Positions 8,622 through 17,709 of a stretch of DNA of 64,000 nt are shown piece by piece. The first letter of the stretch is position 1. The number at the start of each line of letters is the position of its first letter. Below the pieces are notes generated by a model. The model saw only the letters and a list, made by a program, of their open reading frames with translations. It made no database searches and had not been told where the DNA came from. A program made the translations under genes and the position numbers. This stretch comes from Nocardia arthritidis (GTDB lineage: Bacteria > Actinomycetota > Actinomycetes > Mycobacteriales > Mycobacteriaceae). The stretch spans positions 1,054,001-1,118,000 of the forward strand of contig NZ_CP046172.1 of the NCBI RefSeq assembly GCF_011801145.1, given 5' to 3'.

Positions 8622-9484
8622 ATACTGTCGAAGCGACCATGGACCACGCGGCGAGCGGCGAAATCGACCGCCGGGCACAGCTTCCCGACGCGGGTCCGCA
8701 ATCCGAGCGGGCGCTGCGCACGTGGGCCGTGCACAGCCTGATCCAGTGCAAGCGACTGCTGATCGGTTGGTCCCGCGATCCGGCGACCACCATTCAAACG
8801 CTGGCGTACCCCGGATTCGCGTTGCTGATGTTCAACATCGTGCTCAGCCACGCCATCAAGAACGCCACCGGGCTGCCGGCCGTCTACGGCCAGGTCCCGA
8901 TGAGCGCGTTGATCGCGGCGATGGCCGGTTCGATGGTCAGTGCGCTCGGGTTCAAGGGCGAGAAGATGACCGGGCTGCTCGGTCGCTTCTGGACCATGCC
9001 GACGCACCGGGCCGCCGGTTTGACCGGTCGGCTGCTCGCCGAGATGGTTCGGGTCCTGATCACCACGTTGTTCGTGATCCTCGTCGGCCTGCTGATCGGT
9101 TTCCGCTTCGATCAGGGTCCGCTGGCCGCACTCGGATTGATCTGCATCCCGGTCCTGTTCGGTCTGGGTTTCGCCGTCTTCGTCACGGCCATCGCGACGG
9201 TGACCGAGGGCATCCTGGTGGTGAGCATCATCGGCAACGTCACCACGCTGCTGATGTTCTTCAACACCGGCTTCGTGCCGGTCGGCGCCTATCCACCCTG
9301 GCTGCAGACCACCGTGGCGAACCAGCCGATGAGTTGCGCCGTCGAGGCGATGCGCGGGTTGTCCTACGGCGGTCCGGTCGCCGAGCCGCTACTGAAAACC
9401 CTCGCCTGGACCCTTGGCCTGATCGTCATCTTCGGCTACCCGGCCGTGCGCGGATATCAGCGCGCCGCGCAAACCAGCGGCTGA
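8618..9484 (+). CDS. ABC-2 type permease (DrrC-like)
   Basis: A 288-residue membrane protein, paralogous to its upstream neighbour and coupled to it by an ATGA overlap. The conserved features are the loop VANQPMSCAVEAMRG and hydrophobic helices such as GILVVSIIGNVTTLLMFF. The ORF is open upstream, but the coupled ATG gives the family length. Its last 96 bp overlap the 3' end of the convergent lycopene cyclase gene on the other strand. Confidence 0.82.
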   Translation: MNTVEATMDHAASGEIDRRAQLPDAGPQSERALRTWAVHSLIQCKRLLIGWSRDPATTIQTLAYPGFALLMFNIVLSHAIKNATGLPAVYGQVPMSALIAAMAGSMVSALGFKGEKMTGLLGRFWTMPTHRAAGLTGRLLAEMVRVLITTLFVILVGLLIGFRFDQGPLAALGLICIPVLFGLGFAVFVTAIATVTEGILVVSIIGNVTTLLMFFNTGFVPVGAYPPWLQTTVANQPMSCAVEAMRGLSYGGPVAEPLLKTLAWTLGLIVIFGYPAVRGYQRAAQTSG

Positions 9485-10645
9485 GCCGAAGTCGTATCCC
9501 ACCCAGCGGTTCCGGTTGGTCCAGCCGACCAGGTCGTAGCGCCACCGGAACGGCCAGGTGTGGGCGACGGTGTTCACCAGCACCCCGCCGAGCGCGGCGT
9601 AATCGTCGTGCGCGGACAGCAGGGCGCGCTGGCCGCGCGGCCCGGCGCTGAAGAACGATTCGAACATGGCGATGGACTGGTCGGTGGTGAGCCTGCCGAG
9701 GCCCCACAGCCCGCGCATGCGCATCCAGTACACCAGCCGCGCCTGCCACGGCCACAGTTCGGCGACGGGGTCGCGGCCGGTGCGCACCGCCTCGATCGCG
9801 GTGTCCACCAGCGCGAGTGAATCGGCGACGCTGTAGCCGGTGCACGGATGCATCATGCCGCCCCGCGATCCGAAGGGGATGGCCTCGGCCACACCCTTTT
9901 TCGGCGGCCGCTGGTCGAGCGGGTAGTGCGCGGCCTCGGTCGGCTCGTCCCCGGTGAGCCGGATGCCGTGCGCGGCGAGCCGATTCAGCGTCCGCCTGCG
10001 CAACTCGTGCTGCGGCATACCGCCGCGCAGGCCGAGGCTGGTCTCCTCGAAGATCACCGTTCCGTCGCCGAGCGGCACCGCGTACAGGAACGACGGCGGC
10101 TCGTCCGGGCCTGCGCCGTTCTCCGGCCGCCAATCCAGCAGCAGCCCTTCGCCGTCGGCGACCATCGGCGCCGCGGTCTCGGCCGCGACGAAGATGCCGT
10201 GCGCGCTGGCCGCCCGGCGCCGGCCGAGCGAGGGCAGCCCCCTGGTGTCGAAAACCGTTGCGGCGCGGACGATCGTGCCGTCGGCGAGCTCCACCTCGTG
10301 TGCGTCGACCCGGGTCGCCCTCGCCGCGTGCACGGTGGCGTCGTCGATCGGAAGTGCTTCGCGCAGGCCGGTTTTGGAGAGCACGCAATACGGGCGCTGG
10401 ATGCGATGCTCGGTCGCGGTCCACACGGTGGGCGCGGCGATGCGGGTGGCGATCGCGCCGGGCGGCAGCCAATCCGGCAGTTCGTCGATCCAGCACGAAT
10501 AGGTCGGCGGCCACAGCCGGTCCGGGCGCGGATCGATCACGGTGACGCGCAGGCCGGCCAGCAGCGCGCGATGGGCCAGCGCCCGGCCGGTCGGCCCGAG
10601 TCCGACCACGCACAGATCAACTTCCCGGACCGCGCCGTCACTCAT
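9389..10645 (-). CDS. Lycopene cyclase, CrtL/CrtY type
   Basis: A 418-residue flavoprotein. The N-terminal dinucleotide motif is VDLCVVGLGPTGRALAHRAL, then IDPRPDRLWPPTYSCW, which matches the lycopene cyclase opening. FGSRGGMMHPCTGYSVADSL (about 258-277) is the conserved MxHPxTGYS cyclase segment, and FLYAVPLGDGTVIFEETSL corresponds to the catalytic FxEET motif. ATG 10645 is chosen, although no clear ribosome site precedes it. It converts lycopene ends to beta-ionone rings in carotenoid synthesis. No other carotenoid gene lies nearby. The last 31 codons run antisense into the permease gene. Confidence 0.85.
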   Translation of the reverse strand: MSDGAVREVDLCVVGLGPTGRALAHRALLAGLRVTVIDPRPDRLWPPTYSCWIDELPDWLPPGAIATRIAAPTVWTATEHRIQRPYCVLSKTGLREALPIDDATVHAARATRVDAHEVELADGTIVRAATVFDTRGLPSLGRRRAASAHGIFVAAETAAPMVADGEGLLLDWRPENGAGPDEPPSFLYAVPLGDGTVIFEETSLGLRGGMPQHELRRRTLNRLAAHGIRLTGDEPTEAAHYPLDQRPPKKGVAEAIPFGSRGGMMHPCTGYSVADSLALVDTAIEAVRTGRDPVAELWPWQARLVYWMRMRGLWGLGRLTTDQSIAMFESFFSAGPRGQRALLSAHDDYAALGGVLVNTVAHTWPFRWRYDLVGWTNRNRWVGYDFGSAAGLRGALISAHGRVAEDDDQAKGPGEGFQ

Positions 10646-10860
10646 GTAGGCATTCAATCGGTTATCGGGCGGCGGCCGCAACCAGGCCCGCGGGAAGCGG
10701 GGGCTTGTCCCATCTGTTCCGGTGCGAAATACGTTACCGGTCCCGGTGCCCCGAATTCCCTTGGCCCTGCAACTCCAGTCGTGAAAACCGTTGTGCGCCA
10801 ACTTAAGCTGGCTCCGGAGCGTCGGGGTTCCTGGTTTTGTCGGTGGTTATAAGGGGAGTC

Positions 10861-11868
10861 ATGCGAGGTCGTCGCCTCCGGTTGCCAGGTGCGTTGGCGG
10901 CCGTGGTGGGCGCAGTTACGGTGGTCGGGCTCGGGTTGCCCGCAAACGCGCATGCCGCGCCCGAAACGAAGATCGTTTCGGTGCAGCAGCAGGAAGACGT
11001 GCGCAAGATCACCGTGACGGTGCATTCGGCCGCCATGGACAAAGATATTCCGATAGATATCCAGCGTCCGGCCGACAATTCGGCGCCGCGCCCGGTGCTC
11101 TACCTGTTGCAGGGCGCAGCGGGCGGTGAGGACGGCATCACCTGGAAGAGCGCCACCGAGGTGTTCCAGTTTCTCGCGGACAAGAACATCAATGTGGTCA
11201 GCCCCGTCGGCGGCATGCTGAGCTATTACGCCGACTGGGTCACCGACGACCCGCGTCTGGGCCGCCAGAAGTGGCGGACCTTCCTGACCAGCGAACTGCC
11301 GCCCGTCATCGATAAATACCTCGGGACGAACGGCCGCAACGCCGTCGCGGGCTTCTCCATGTCCGGCACCAGCTCGCTCGCCTTGGCCGAGACCAGCGGC
11401 AACCTGTATCAGAGCGTCGCGGCGTACAGCGGTTGCGCGCAGATCAGCGATCCGGTCGGCGAGGACCTGCTGAAGGTGGTCGGGGCATACGGCGAGGTGG
11501 ATTTCCGGAATATGTACGGGCCGTTCGGCAGCCCGCTCTGGCGGGCCAACGATCCCTATGTTCAGGCCGAGGGCCTGCGCGGCAAATCGATCTATATCTC
11601 CAGCGGCGGCGGCCTTCCCGGAAAATATGACGTGTACAACGGGAAGTATTCGCTGCCCGGGCCGGACGGATTCCTCGCGCAGATGACCAAGGGCTCCGCC
11701 ATCGAGGCAGCAACCAATTATTGCTCGCGCAATATGCAAACCAGGCTGAATCAACTGGGCATTCCGGCGACATACGACATTCGAGCGGATGGCACGCATT
11801 CGTGGGGATACTGGGATGAGGCACTGCGTAACTCTTGGCCAGTGCTTGCCGCTCCGTTGGGGATTTGA
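10861..11868 (+). CDS. Secreted antigen-85-like mycolyltransferase/esterase
   Basis: A 335-residue protein with a twin-Arg-like but Sec-type signal peptide (MRGRRLRLPGALAAVVGAV, cleavage near AHAAPE at about 36). It has the alpha/beta-hydrolase fold of the antigen 85 and corynomycolyltransferase family. The nucleophile serine is in AGFSMSGTSS and the catalytic histidine in GTHSWGYW. It would transfer mycoloyl groups to trehalose or arabinogalactan outside the cell. ATG 10861 follows AAGGGGAG at ideal spacing; the upstream GTG in frame lacks this. The next secreted lipase starts one base after the stop, so the two are co-translated. Confidence 0.86.
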   Translation: MRGRRLRLPGALAAVVGAVTVVGLGLPANAHAAPETKIVSVQQQEDVRKITVTVHSAAMDKDIPIDIQRPADNSAPRPVLYLLQGAAGGEDGITWKSATEVFQFLADKNINVVSPVGGMLSYYADWVTDDPRLGRQKWRTFLTSELPPVIDKYLGTNGRNAVAGFSMSGTSSLALAETSGNLYQSVAAYSGCAQISDPVGEDLLKVVGAYGEVDFRNMYGPFGSPLWRANDPYVQAEGLRGKSIYISSGGGLPGKYDVYNGKYSLPGPDGFLAQMTKGSAIEAATNYCSRNMQTRLNQLGIPATYDIRADGTHSWGYWDEALRNSWPVLAAPLGI

Positions 11869-11869
11869 G

Positions 11870-12808
11870 ATGGGTGTCCGTAACCGGGTCGTCCGGTTGG
11901 CCGTGCTGATGGCGTCGGCCGCCGTGCTCGGCTTCGCCTTCGCGCCCGCCGGCGCCGCCGCGCCGGTGCTGAGCGCCGTGGGCGCACCCGCCGGGGTCAA
12001 CGACATGTCCTGCCGTCCCTCCGCGGCACATCCGGAACCCGTTGTGCTGGTGCATGGTTCGGGCACGGATGTGGAACGCAGCTTCGGCGTGCTCGGCCCC
12101 GCCGTCGCACAGGCCGGATACTGTGTCTTCGCCGCCGATATCGGGAAGTCGCCCGCGCTGGCCGATGCGGCGAGCGGGAAAACGAATCTGCCCGGCCTCG
12201 GGGCGATCGGCGCGGCGCTGAACGGACGCACGATCTACGGCGTCGCCGACATTCCGGCGATGGCGCGGGATCTGGCGAAGGTGGTGCAGTCCGCGCTGGA
12301 TACGACCGGCGCGCAGCGGGTGGCGCTGGTCGGGCATTCCACCGGCGGCACCATAATTCGTCAATACCTGCGAACCAACGGCGCGGCCTCGGTCTCGGCC
12401 GTGGTCACCCTCGGGTCGCCGTACCGCGGCTCGACCTGGGCCGGACTGCGTGACGCCTACCCGGATCTGGCCTCGCTCGGCCTGTCCAATGCACAGATCG
12501 CGCAGCAGGTCTTCGGCGCGCCCGGTCAGCAGCAGCTGCCCGGCTCGCCCTTTCTGACCACACTCAATGCGGGCGGTGAGACGGTACCGGGCGTCCGGTA
12601 CACCGCCATCGCCTCGCGCACCGACGAGGTGATCACGCCCAACGACACCGCGCTGCTCAGCGCGGCCGAGGGGGCCGATCGCAATATCTGGATACAGGAC
12701 GGGTGTCCCACCGACACCGCGACCCACTCCAGCCTGCTCGTCGAACCAAGATCGCTCGCCCTAGTGCTCGATGCGCTGGGTGGCGAGGGCCGCAATCTCC
12801 CCTGCTGA
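11870..12808 (+). CDS. Secreted lipase/esterase (alpha/beta hydrolase)
   Basis: A 312-residue secreted hydrolase. Residues 1-31 form a signal peptide ending near GAAAPVLS. PVVLVHGSGTD supplies the oxyanion hole and LVGHSTGGT the nucleophile serine in a GxSxG elbow. The late histidine is in ATHSSLL, and cysteine pairs at both ends suggest a disulfide-stabilised exported enzyme of the class 2 lipase group. It starts one base after the mycolyltransferase stop. An operon of two envelope-lipid enzymes is likely. A strong hairpin follows the gene. Confidence 0.85.
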   Translation: MGVRNRVVRLAVLMASAAVLGFAFAPAGAAAPVLSAVGAPAGVNDMSCRPSAAHPEPVVLVHGSGTDVERSFGVLGPAVAQAGYCVFAADIGKSPALADAASGKTNLPGLGAIGAALNGRTIYGVADIPAMARDLAKVVQSALDTTGAQRVALVGHSTGGTIIRQYLRTNGAASVSAVVTLGSPYRGSTWAGLRDAYPDLASLGLSNAQIAQQVFGAPGQQQLPGSPFLTTLNAGGETVPGVRYTAIASRTDEVITPNDTALLSAAEGADRNIWIQDGCPTDTATHSSLLVEPRSLALVLDALGGEGRNLPC

Positions 12809-12825
12809 CCATGCGGCCCGGCTCG

Positions 12826-12857
12826 TCCGGCCGATCGAGCGGAGTCGATCGGCCGGA
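12826..12857. terminator. Bidirectional hairpin between convergent lipase and hotdog genes
   Basis: TCCGGCCGATCGA at 12826-12838 pairs perfectly with 12845-12857 across a six-base loop. It lies just after the lipase stop on the plus strand and just after the hotdog gene stop on the minus strand. There is no long T run, as is usual for actinobacterial terminators. Confidence 0.7.
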
Positions 12858-12862
12858 CCGAG

Positions 12863-13339
12863 TTATTTCGGCGTCACCCAGGTGGTGATGTCGGCGTGCA
12901 CTACCTCCAGACCGTGCTTGTCGTAGATCGACACCGGAACGATGAGGTCACGCCCCTCGGTGATCTGCGCGAAGTCCGGAACCTCCGGCAGCTTGGCCAC
13001 CGCGCGCAGCCCGGTCTCGGCCTTGGCCAGGTACTGCACGTTCATCGCCTTGGGGATCCAGCGGTGCGTCGATGGCACCGTCGCCTCGCTCAACATGCCC
13101 ATGGCGACCTCGGCCAGATTGCATGCCGCGATGGCGTGAAAGGTGCCGAGATGGTTGTGGATGCCGAACCACTTCGGCGCGCTCACCTCGCACAATCCCG
13201 GTTCGAGCCGCACGACGCTCGGCAGCACCGTCCCGAAGTACGGCACCCGCGCCACCATGCCCAGCGAGAACAGGGCGTGCCCGAGCCGGTTGTCGGGCAG
13301 CTTCTTCCAGCCGCGGTACGTCGCGGTCTCTTTCGTCAT
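12863..13339 (-). CDS. DUF4442 hotdog-fold thioesterase-like protein
   Basis: A 158-residue protein of the DUF4442 hotdog family. The central helix segment HNHLGTFHAIAACNLAEVAMG (about residues 61-81) is where PaaI-like thioesterases bind acyl-CoA. It starts at ATG 13339 and stands alone. A short inverted repeat TTACT-CAAA-AGTAA at 13349-13362 sits about 10 bp upstream of the ATG and could be a regulator site or part of a leaderless promoter. The physiological acyl substrate is unknown. Confidence 0.8.
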   Translation of the reverse strand: MTKETATYRGWKKLPDNRLGHALFSLGMVARVPYFGTVLPSVVRLEPGLCEVSAPKWFGIHNHLGTFHAIAACNLAEVAMGMLSEATVPSTHRWIPKAMNVQYLAKAETGLRAVAKLPEVPDFAQITEGRDLIVPVSIYDKHGLEVVHADITTWVTPK

Positions 13340-13509
13340 GAGGCGATCTTACTCAAAAGTAAGTTAATCGCCGAGCGTCGCGAGCGACTGGGTGATTTAT
13401 TGCCATCGACGTTGGGGGCATCCCGCTGCTACGTTGAGCTGTTGCGCCGTTGACGCAACTGGGGGCCGACGCCACATCTGTTGGTGGGTATGGGATTTGG
13501 AGATCCATC

Positions 13510-13920
13510 ATGCGTATTCGTATTGCCGTCGCGGGGCTGGGAATCGCCGCGGCGGGTGCGGCCATCGCTACCGGGATCGGTGCTGGGGACGCGGCCGCGT
13601 TCACGCCGGTCATCGCAACCGACAGGATGACTGTCGGTGTGCTGCTCGATCACAACGAGACCGTCGTGCTGAACAACAGCCCGATCGTCGGAATGCTGGA
13701 CGATCCGGTTACCAACGGCGGCGTCTTCTATATCGACCGCGCGTCCGTTTACCACCACGAGGGTGTGGTGATCGACGGTGTCACCTACACCGATGACATT
13801 TCCTTCGCGGGCGTGGTCGGCGAGGCGGCCGCGGCGCCCAACGGCCACATCGGCATCGGTTTGACGGATCCGGCCAAGAACGACGGGGCGAATTACGCCG
13901 TGACGCAGTCCCTGCGCTGA
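13510..13920 (+). CDS. Small secreted protein, paralogue 1
   Basis: A 136-residue protein that I do not recognise functionally. Residues 1-30 (starting MRIRIAVAGLGIAAAG and ending near GDAAAFTP) are a signal peptide. The mature part contains LLDHNETVVLNNSPIVGMLDDP and GVVGEAAAAPNGHIGIGLTDP. ATG 13510 follows GGAGATCCATC. The next gene is a clear paralogue. The mature protein has no cysteines and seems a small soluble exported protein. Confidence 0.72.
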   Translation: MRIRIAVAGLGIAAAGAAIATGIGAGDAAAFTPVIATDRMTVGVLLDHNETVVLNNSPIVGMLDDPVTNGGVFYIDRASVYHHEGVVIDGVTYTDDISFAGVVGEAAAAPNGHIGIGLTDPAKNDGANYAVTQSLR

Positions 13921-14010
13921 GCCCATGGGTTGTTCGGGCTGCGCCGACCGGGCGACATTGCTAGGTTGAACCCATTTCTTTTGCCGGGTAACGGATTTGG
14001 AGTTTCAACC

Positions 14011-14403
14011 ATGCGAATTCGCAATGCTGTCACGGTAATCGGGATCGCGGCCGGTGGCGCGCTCATGGCGGCGGTCGGCGCGGGCGATGCCGCCGCCATC
14101 GAACTGCACGGACCGAAACCGGTCGGCGTCAACTCGACGATCCGGCTCAGTCACGAGGACACCGTCGAGCTGAGCAAGAGCAAGTTGGCCGCGGTGTTGA
14201 GCGTGCCGCTCGCGGGCGGGCTGTACAAACTGGATCCCGATTCCACGATCCCGGACAACCCGCGCTTCACCAACCGGCTGGTCACCTTCGCCGACGTGGT
14301 CGGCGAGGCGGCGGCCGCACCGAACGGTTCGGTCGACATCCTGCTGGTGGATCCCGCGCAGTGGCGGGGCAGCGGCGTGGCCGTCGAGCAGTTCCTCAAC
14401 TGA
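14011..14403 (+). CDS. Small secreted protein, paralogue 2
   Basis: A 130-residue exported protein, paralogous to the preceding gene. Both begin MRIR, have a signal peptide ending in GDAAA, and share LxHxxTVxLxxS and DVVGEAAAAPNGSVDILLVDPA near the C-terminus. The DNA just upstream (GGATTTGGAG followed by the start) is also nearly the same in both copies, so the duplication included the ribosome site. The function is unknown. A strong terminator follows directly. Confidence 0.72.
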   Translation: MRIRNAVTVIGIAAGGALMAAVGAGDAAAIELHGPKPVGVNSTIRLSHEDTVELSKSKLAAVLSVPLAGGLYKLDPDSTIPDNPRFTNRLVTFADVVGEAAAAPNGSVDILLVDPAQWRGSGVAVEQFLN

Positions 14404-14409
14404 AATCGG

Positions 14410-14440
14410 GTCGAGCGGCGGCCGGTCGCCGCCGCTCGAC
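14410..14440 (+). terminator. Hairpin terminator after the secreted-protein pair
   Basis: GTCGAGCGGCGGC at 14410-14422 pairs perfectly with 14428-14440 across a five-base loop, six bases after the stop codon. It isolates the ribosomal operon from upstream transcription. Confidence 0.8.
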
Positions 14441-14480
14441 CCTTCGTTTACCTGGGGGAAGCCGGTCGAGGGGGCCGGAT

Positions 14481-14509
14481 TTGAAGTGTCCGATCGCGTC
14501 GGGCATACT
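14481..14509 (+). promoter_or_regulatory. Candidate S10 operon promoter
   Basis: TTGAAG (14481-14486) and CATACT (14504-14509) are separated by 17 bp. If used, transcription would start near 14516 and leave a leader of about 350 nt before rpsJ. The 462-bp space 14404-14865 has no other gene except the short ORF at 14717. A 7-bp palindrome (CGGAAGC/GCTTCCG) lies at 14814-14829. Leader-mediated control by a ribosomal protein is known for S10 operons of other bacteria; here it is only a possibility. Confidence 0.4.
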
Positions 14510-14716
14510 GTTCGGGTTGCCTTGCACCGGGCCATGCCTGTTCCCTATGGAACCTGGGCGTAGTCGGACGAGGCGAGCAGTACCCAATTTTGTATCCCGC
14601 CGGATTCCGGCGCGGGTACGTCCGGGACAATGTTCCGAGCCTGGCAGGGAGAAGTATTTCCGGGGCCGAGGAATGAGCGGATGGGCGACACGCCCGACCG
14701 CGTGTACCGGAGAACC

Positions 14717-14773
14717 ATGACAGATGAACAGCGGCGAGGATCGGACGCGCGTCCGGTCGTGGTCTCCAACTGA
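14717..14773 (+). CDS. Possible 18-codon leader ORF in the S10 operon leader
   Basis: ATG 14717 follows CGGAGAACC and encodes MTDEQRRGSDARPVVVSN before a TGA. It lies 92 bp upstream of rpsJ. A ribosome site at good spacing and its place in a long leader suggest a translated upstream ORF that could couple ribosome status to operon expression. There is no similarity evidence and the ORF may be fortuitous. Confidence 0.3.
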   Translation: MTDEQRRGSDARPVVVSN

Positions 14774-14865
14774 GACGTCTTCGTGTGTTCGGGCTGTGCA
14801 AATGAGGGTGGTACGGAAGCCAGCTTCCGGATCACGAAGGAAAAGCGGAGAAAAGGACACTTAGC

Positions 14866-15171
14866 GTGGCGGGACAAAAGATCCGCATCAGGCTCAAGGC
14901 CTATGACCACGAGGCGATCGACGCGTCCGCGCGCAAGATCGTCGAGACGGTGACCCGTACCGGTGCCCGCGTCGTCGGGCCGGTGCCGTTGCCGACCGAG
15001 AAGAACGTGTACTGCGTCATCCGTTCGCCGCACAAGTACAAGGACTCGCGCGAGCACTTCGAGATGCGGACGCACAAGCGGCTGATCGACATCCTCGACC
15101 CGACGCCGAAGACGGTCGACGCGCTCATGCGCATCGACCTGCCGGCCAGCGTCGACGTCAACATTCAGTGA
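14866..15171 (+). CDS. rpsJ: 30S ribosomal protein S10 (also the NusB partner NusE)
   Basis: A 101-residue S10 of normal length beginning [19 protein letters not shown], with the conserved RTHKRLIDI near the C-terminus. It starts at GTG 14866 after AAAAGGACAC, the same start codon as in mycobacteria. S10 is part of the 30S head and also joins NusB in transcription antitermination. It is the first gene of the operon. Confidence 0.98.
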   Translation: MAGQKIRIRLKAYDHEAIDASARKIVETVTRTGARVVGPVPLPTEKNVYCVIRSPHKYKDSREHFEMRTHKRLIDILDPTPKTVDALMRIDLPASVDVNIQ

Positions 15172-15185
15172 CGGGGACTCGAGAT

Positions 15186-15851
15186 ATGACTGACAACAAG
15201 AATCGGCCAGCGGCCGGCATCCTGGGCACCAAACTCGGTATGACCCAGGTGTTCGACGAGAAGAACCGCGTCGTTCCGGTGACCGTCGTCAAGGCGGGCC
15301 CGAACGTCGTCACCCAGATCCGGACGGTCGAGCGCGACGGCTACAGCGCCGTGCAGCTCGCCATCGGCGCGATCGACCCGCGCAAGGTGAACAAGCCGGT
15401 CTCCGGCCACTTCGCCAAGGCCGGGGTCACCCCGCGCCGCCACGTGGTCGAGATCCGCGTCGCCGACGCGTCCACCTTCGAGGTCGGCCAGGAACTGTCC
15501 GCCGACGTGTTCGAAGAGGGCACCTACGTCGACGTCACCGGCACCAGCAAGGGCAAGGGCTTCGCCGGCACCATGAAGCGCCACGGCTTCCGTGGTCAGG
15601 GCGCCTCGCACGGTGCGCAGGCGGTGCACCGCCGCCCGGGTTCGATCGGCGCCTGCGCGACCCCCGGTCGCGTCTTCCGGGGCACCCGTATGTCGGGCCG
15701 CATGGGTAACGAGCGGGTCACCACGCAGAACCTGTCCGTCTACAAGGTGGACGCCGAGAACGGCCTGCTGCTGATCAAGGGCGCGATCCCGGGTCGCAAG
15801 GGCGGCGTCGTGATCGTCAAGAGCGCCGTGAAGGGTGGTGCGCACGCATGA
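15186..15851 (+). CDS. rplC: 50S ribosomal protein L3
   Basis: A 221-residue L3 recognised by [20 protein letters not shown] near the start and by [20 protein letters not shown] near residues 165-184. ATG 15186 is chosen because the family begins just before this motif; the frame is open from 15168. It nucleates early 23S rRNA folding near the peptidyl transferase centre. It ends with an ATGA overlap into rplD. Confidence 0.98.
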   Translation: MTDNKNRPAAGILGTKLGMTQVFDEKNRVVPVTVVKAGPNVVTQIRTVERDGYSAVQLAIGAIDPRKVNKPVSGHFAKAGVTPRRHVVEIRVADASTFEVGQELSADVFEEGTYVDVTGTSKGKGFAGTMKRHGFRGQGASHGAQAVHRRPGSIGACATPGRVFRGTRMSGRMGNERVTTQNLSVYKVDAENGLLLIKGAIPGRKGGVVIVKSAVKGGAHA

Positions 15852-16522
15852 CCAGCACAGAGACCAAGGTCAACCTGACGCTGCCGGTGAAGGCTCCGGG
15901 CGGCAAGACCGAGGGCACCGTCGATCTCCCCGCGGAGATCTTCGACGTGACCGCCAATATCGCGCTGATGCACCAGGTGGTCGTCGCGCAGCAGGCCGCG
16001 GCCCGTCAGGGCACGCACGCCACCAAGACCCGGGGCATGGTCTCCGGCGGTGGCAAGAAGCCGTACCGGCAGAAGGGCACCGGTCGCGCCCGCCAGGGTT
16101 CGACCCGCGCGCCGCAGTTCACCGGCGGTGGCACCGTGCACGGCCCGCAGCCGCGTGACTACACCCAGCGCCTGCCCAAGAAGATGAAGATCGCCGCCCT
16201 GCGTGGCGCCCTGTCCGACCGGGCCCGCAACGAGCGCATCCACGTCGTCACCGAGCTGGTCGCGGGGCAGACCCCGTCCACCAAGACGGCGAAGAGCTTC
16301 CTCGCGGAGCTGTCGGAGCGCAAGAAGTTCCTGGTGGTCGTCGGCCGCGAGGACATCGCCGCATGGAAGAGCGTGGCGAACCTGCAGAACGTGCACCCCA
16401 TCGCGCCGGATCAGCTCAACACGTACGACGTGCTGAACAGCGATGAGGTCGTGTTCAGCGTGGAGGCCCTGAACGCCTTCGTGCACGGGCCCGCCGAGGC
16501 TGCACAGGAGGAGAGCAAGTGA
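15848..16522 (+). CDS. rplD: 50S ribosomal protein L4
   Basis: A 224-residue L4 with the tunnel loop region [20 protein letters not shown] (about 60-79). In other bacteria L4 also represses its own S10 operon through the leader, which fits the long leader here, though no matching RNA structure was worked out. It starts four bases inside the end of rplC and ends with a GTGA overlap into rplW. Confidence 0.98.
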   Translation: MTSTETKVNLTLPVKAPGGKTEGTVDLPAEIFDVTANIALMHQVVVAQQAAARQGTHATKTRGMVSGGGKKPYRQKGTGRARQGSTRAPQFTGGGTVHGPQPRDYTQRLPKKMKIAALRGALSDRARNERIHVVTELVAGQTPSTKTAKSFLAELSERKKFLVVVGREDIAAWKSVANLQNVHPIAPDQLNTYDVLNSDEVVFSVEALNAFVHGPAEAAQEESK

Positions 16523-16824
16523 CCACCATCGCCGACCCCCGCGACATCCTGCTTGCGCCGGTCATCTCGGAGAAGTCCTACGGACTGATCGAGGAAGGCA
16601 CCTACACCTTCCTGGTGCACCCGGACTCGAACAAGACGCAGATCAAGATCGCCGTCGAGAAGGTCTTCGGTGTCAAGGTCACCAGCGTCAACACCGCCAA
16701 CCGTCAGGGCAAGCGCAAGCGGACCCGCTTCGGTTACGGCAAGCGCAAGGACACCAAGCGTGCGCTCGTGACCATCTCGGCCGACAGCAAGCCCATCGAG
16801 ATCTTCGGAGGCCCGGTCGCGTAA
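16519..16824 (+). CDS. rplW: 50S ribosomal protein L23
   Basis: A 101-residue L23 starting at GTG 16519 in a GTGA overlap with rpl[21 protein letters not shown] and [20 protein letters not shown] are conserved. It lies at the polypeptide exit tunnel and docks trigger factor and SRP. Confidence 0.98.
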   Translation: MTTIADPRDILLAPVISEKSYGLIEEGTYTFLVHPDSNKTQIKIAVEKVFGVKVTSVNTANRQGKRKRTRFGYGKRKDTKRALVTISADSKPIEIFGGPVA

Positions 16825-16857
16825 GCGGACGGGAATCCAGAAAGCAGAGAAGAACTC

Positions 16858-17694
16858 ATGGCAATCCGTAAGTACAAGCCGACAACGCCGGGCCGCCGTG
16901 GCGCCAGCGTCTCGGACTTCGCCGAGATCACCCGGTCGACCCCCGAGAAGTCGCTGCTGCGCCCGCTGACCAAGACCGGTGGCCGCAACGCGCACGGCCG
17001 GATCACCACCCGGCACCGCGGTGGTGGCCACAAGCGTGCCTACCGTCTGATCGACTTCCGTCGACTGGACAAGGACGGCATCCCCGCCAAGGTCGCGCAC
17101 ATCGAGTACGACCCGAACCGCACCGCGAACATCGCGCTGCTGCACTACCGGGACGGCGAGAAGCGCTACATCCTGGCGCCCAAGGGCATTCAGCAGGGCA
17201 CCCCGATCGAGTCCGGCCCGACGGCCGACATCAAGCCGGGTAACAACCTGCCGCTGCGCAACATCCCGACGGGTACCACCATCCACAACGTGGAGCTGCG
17301 TCCCGGCGGCGGTGCCAAGCTGGCCCGCGCCGCCGGCATGAGCATCCAGCTGCTCGGTAAGGAAGGCCCCTACGCCACGCTGCGTATGCCCTCCGGTGAA
17401 ATCCGCCGCGTCGACGTGCGCTGCCGCGCCACCGTCGGCGAGGTCGGCAACGCCGAGCAGTCGAACATCAACTGGGGCAAGGCCGGCCGTATGCGCTGGA
17501 AGGGTCGCCGCCCAACCGTCCGTGGTGTCGTCATGAACCCGGTCGACCACCCGCACGGTGGTGGTGAGGGCAAGACCTCCGGTGGTCGCCACCCGGTCTC
17601 GCCGTGGGGTCAGCCGGAAGGCCGCACCCGCAAGCCCAACCGCCCGAGCGACAAGCTCATCGTCCGCCGTCGCAAGACCGGCAAGAAGCGCTGA
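16858..17694 (+). CDS. rplB: 50S ribosomal protein L2
   Basis: A 278-residue L2 of standard length. [20 protein letters not shown] (about 42-61) and [20 protein letters not shown] (about 223-242, including the histidine region important for peptidyl transferase assembly) are conserved. It starts 33 bp after rplW with AGCAGAGAAGAACTC before the ATG. Confidence 0.98.
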   Translation: MAIRKYKPTTPGRRGASVSDFAEITRSTPEKSLLRPLTKTGGRNAHGRITTRHRGGGHKRAYRLIDFRRLDKDGIPAKVAHIEYDPNRTANIALLHYRDGEKRYILAPKGIQQGTPIESGPTADIKPGNNLPLRNIPTGTTIHNVELRPGGGAKLARAAGMSIQLLGKEGPYATLRMPSGEIRRVDVRCRATVGEVGNAEQSNINWGKAGRMRWKGRRPTVRGVVMNPVDHPHGGGEGKTSGGRHPVSPWGQPEGRTRKPNRPSDKLIVRRRKTGKKR

Positions 17695-17709
17695 AGGAGG
17701 AGGTAAGAA

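Noticed and set aside
14361..14860. ORFs on both strands across the S10 leader
   Set aside because: Composition is random, they run through the terminator hairpin, and the region fits a leader.
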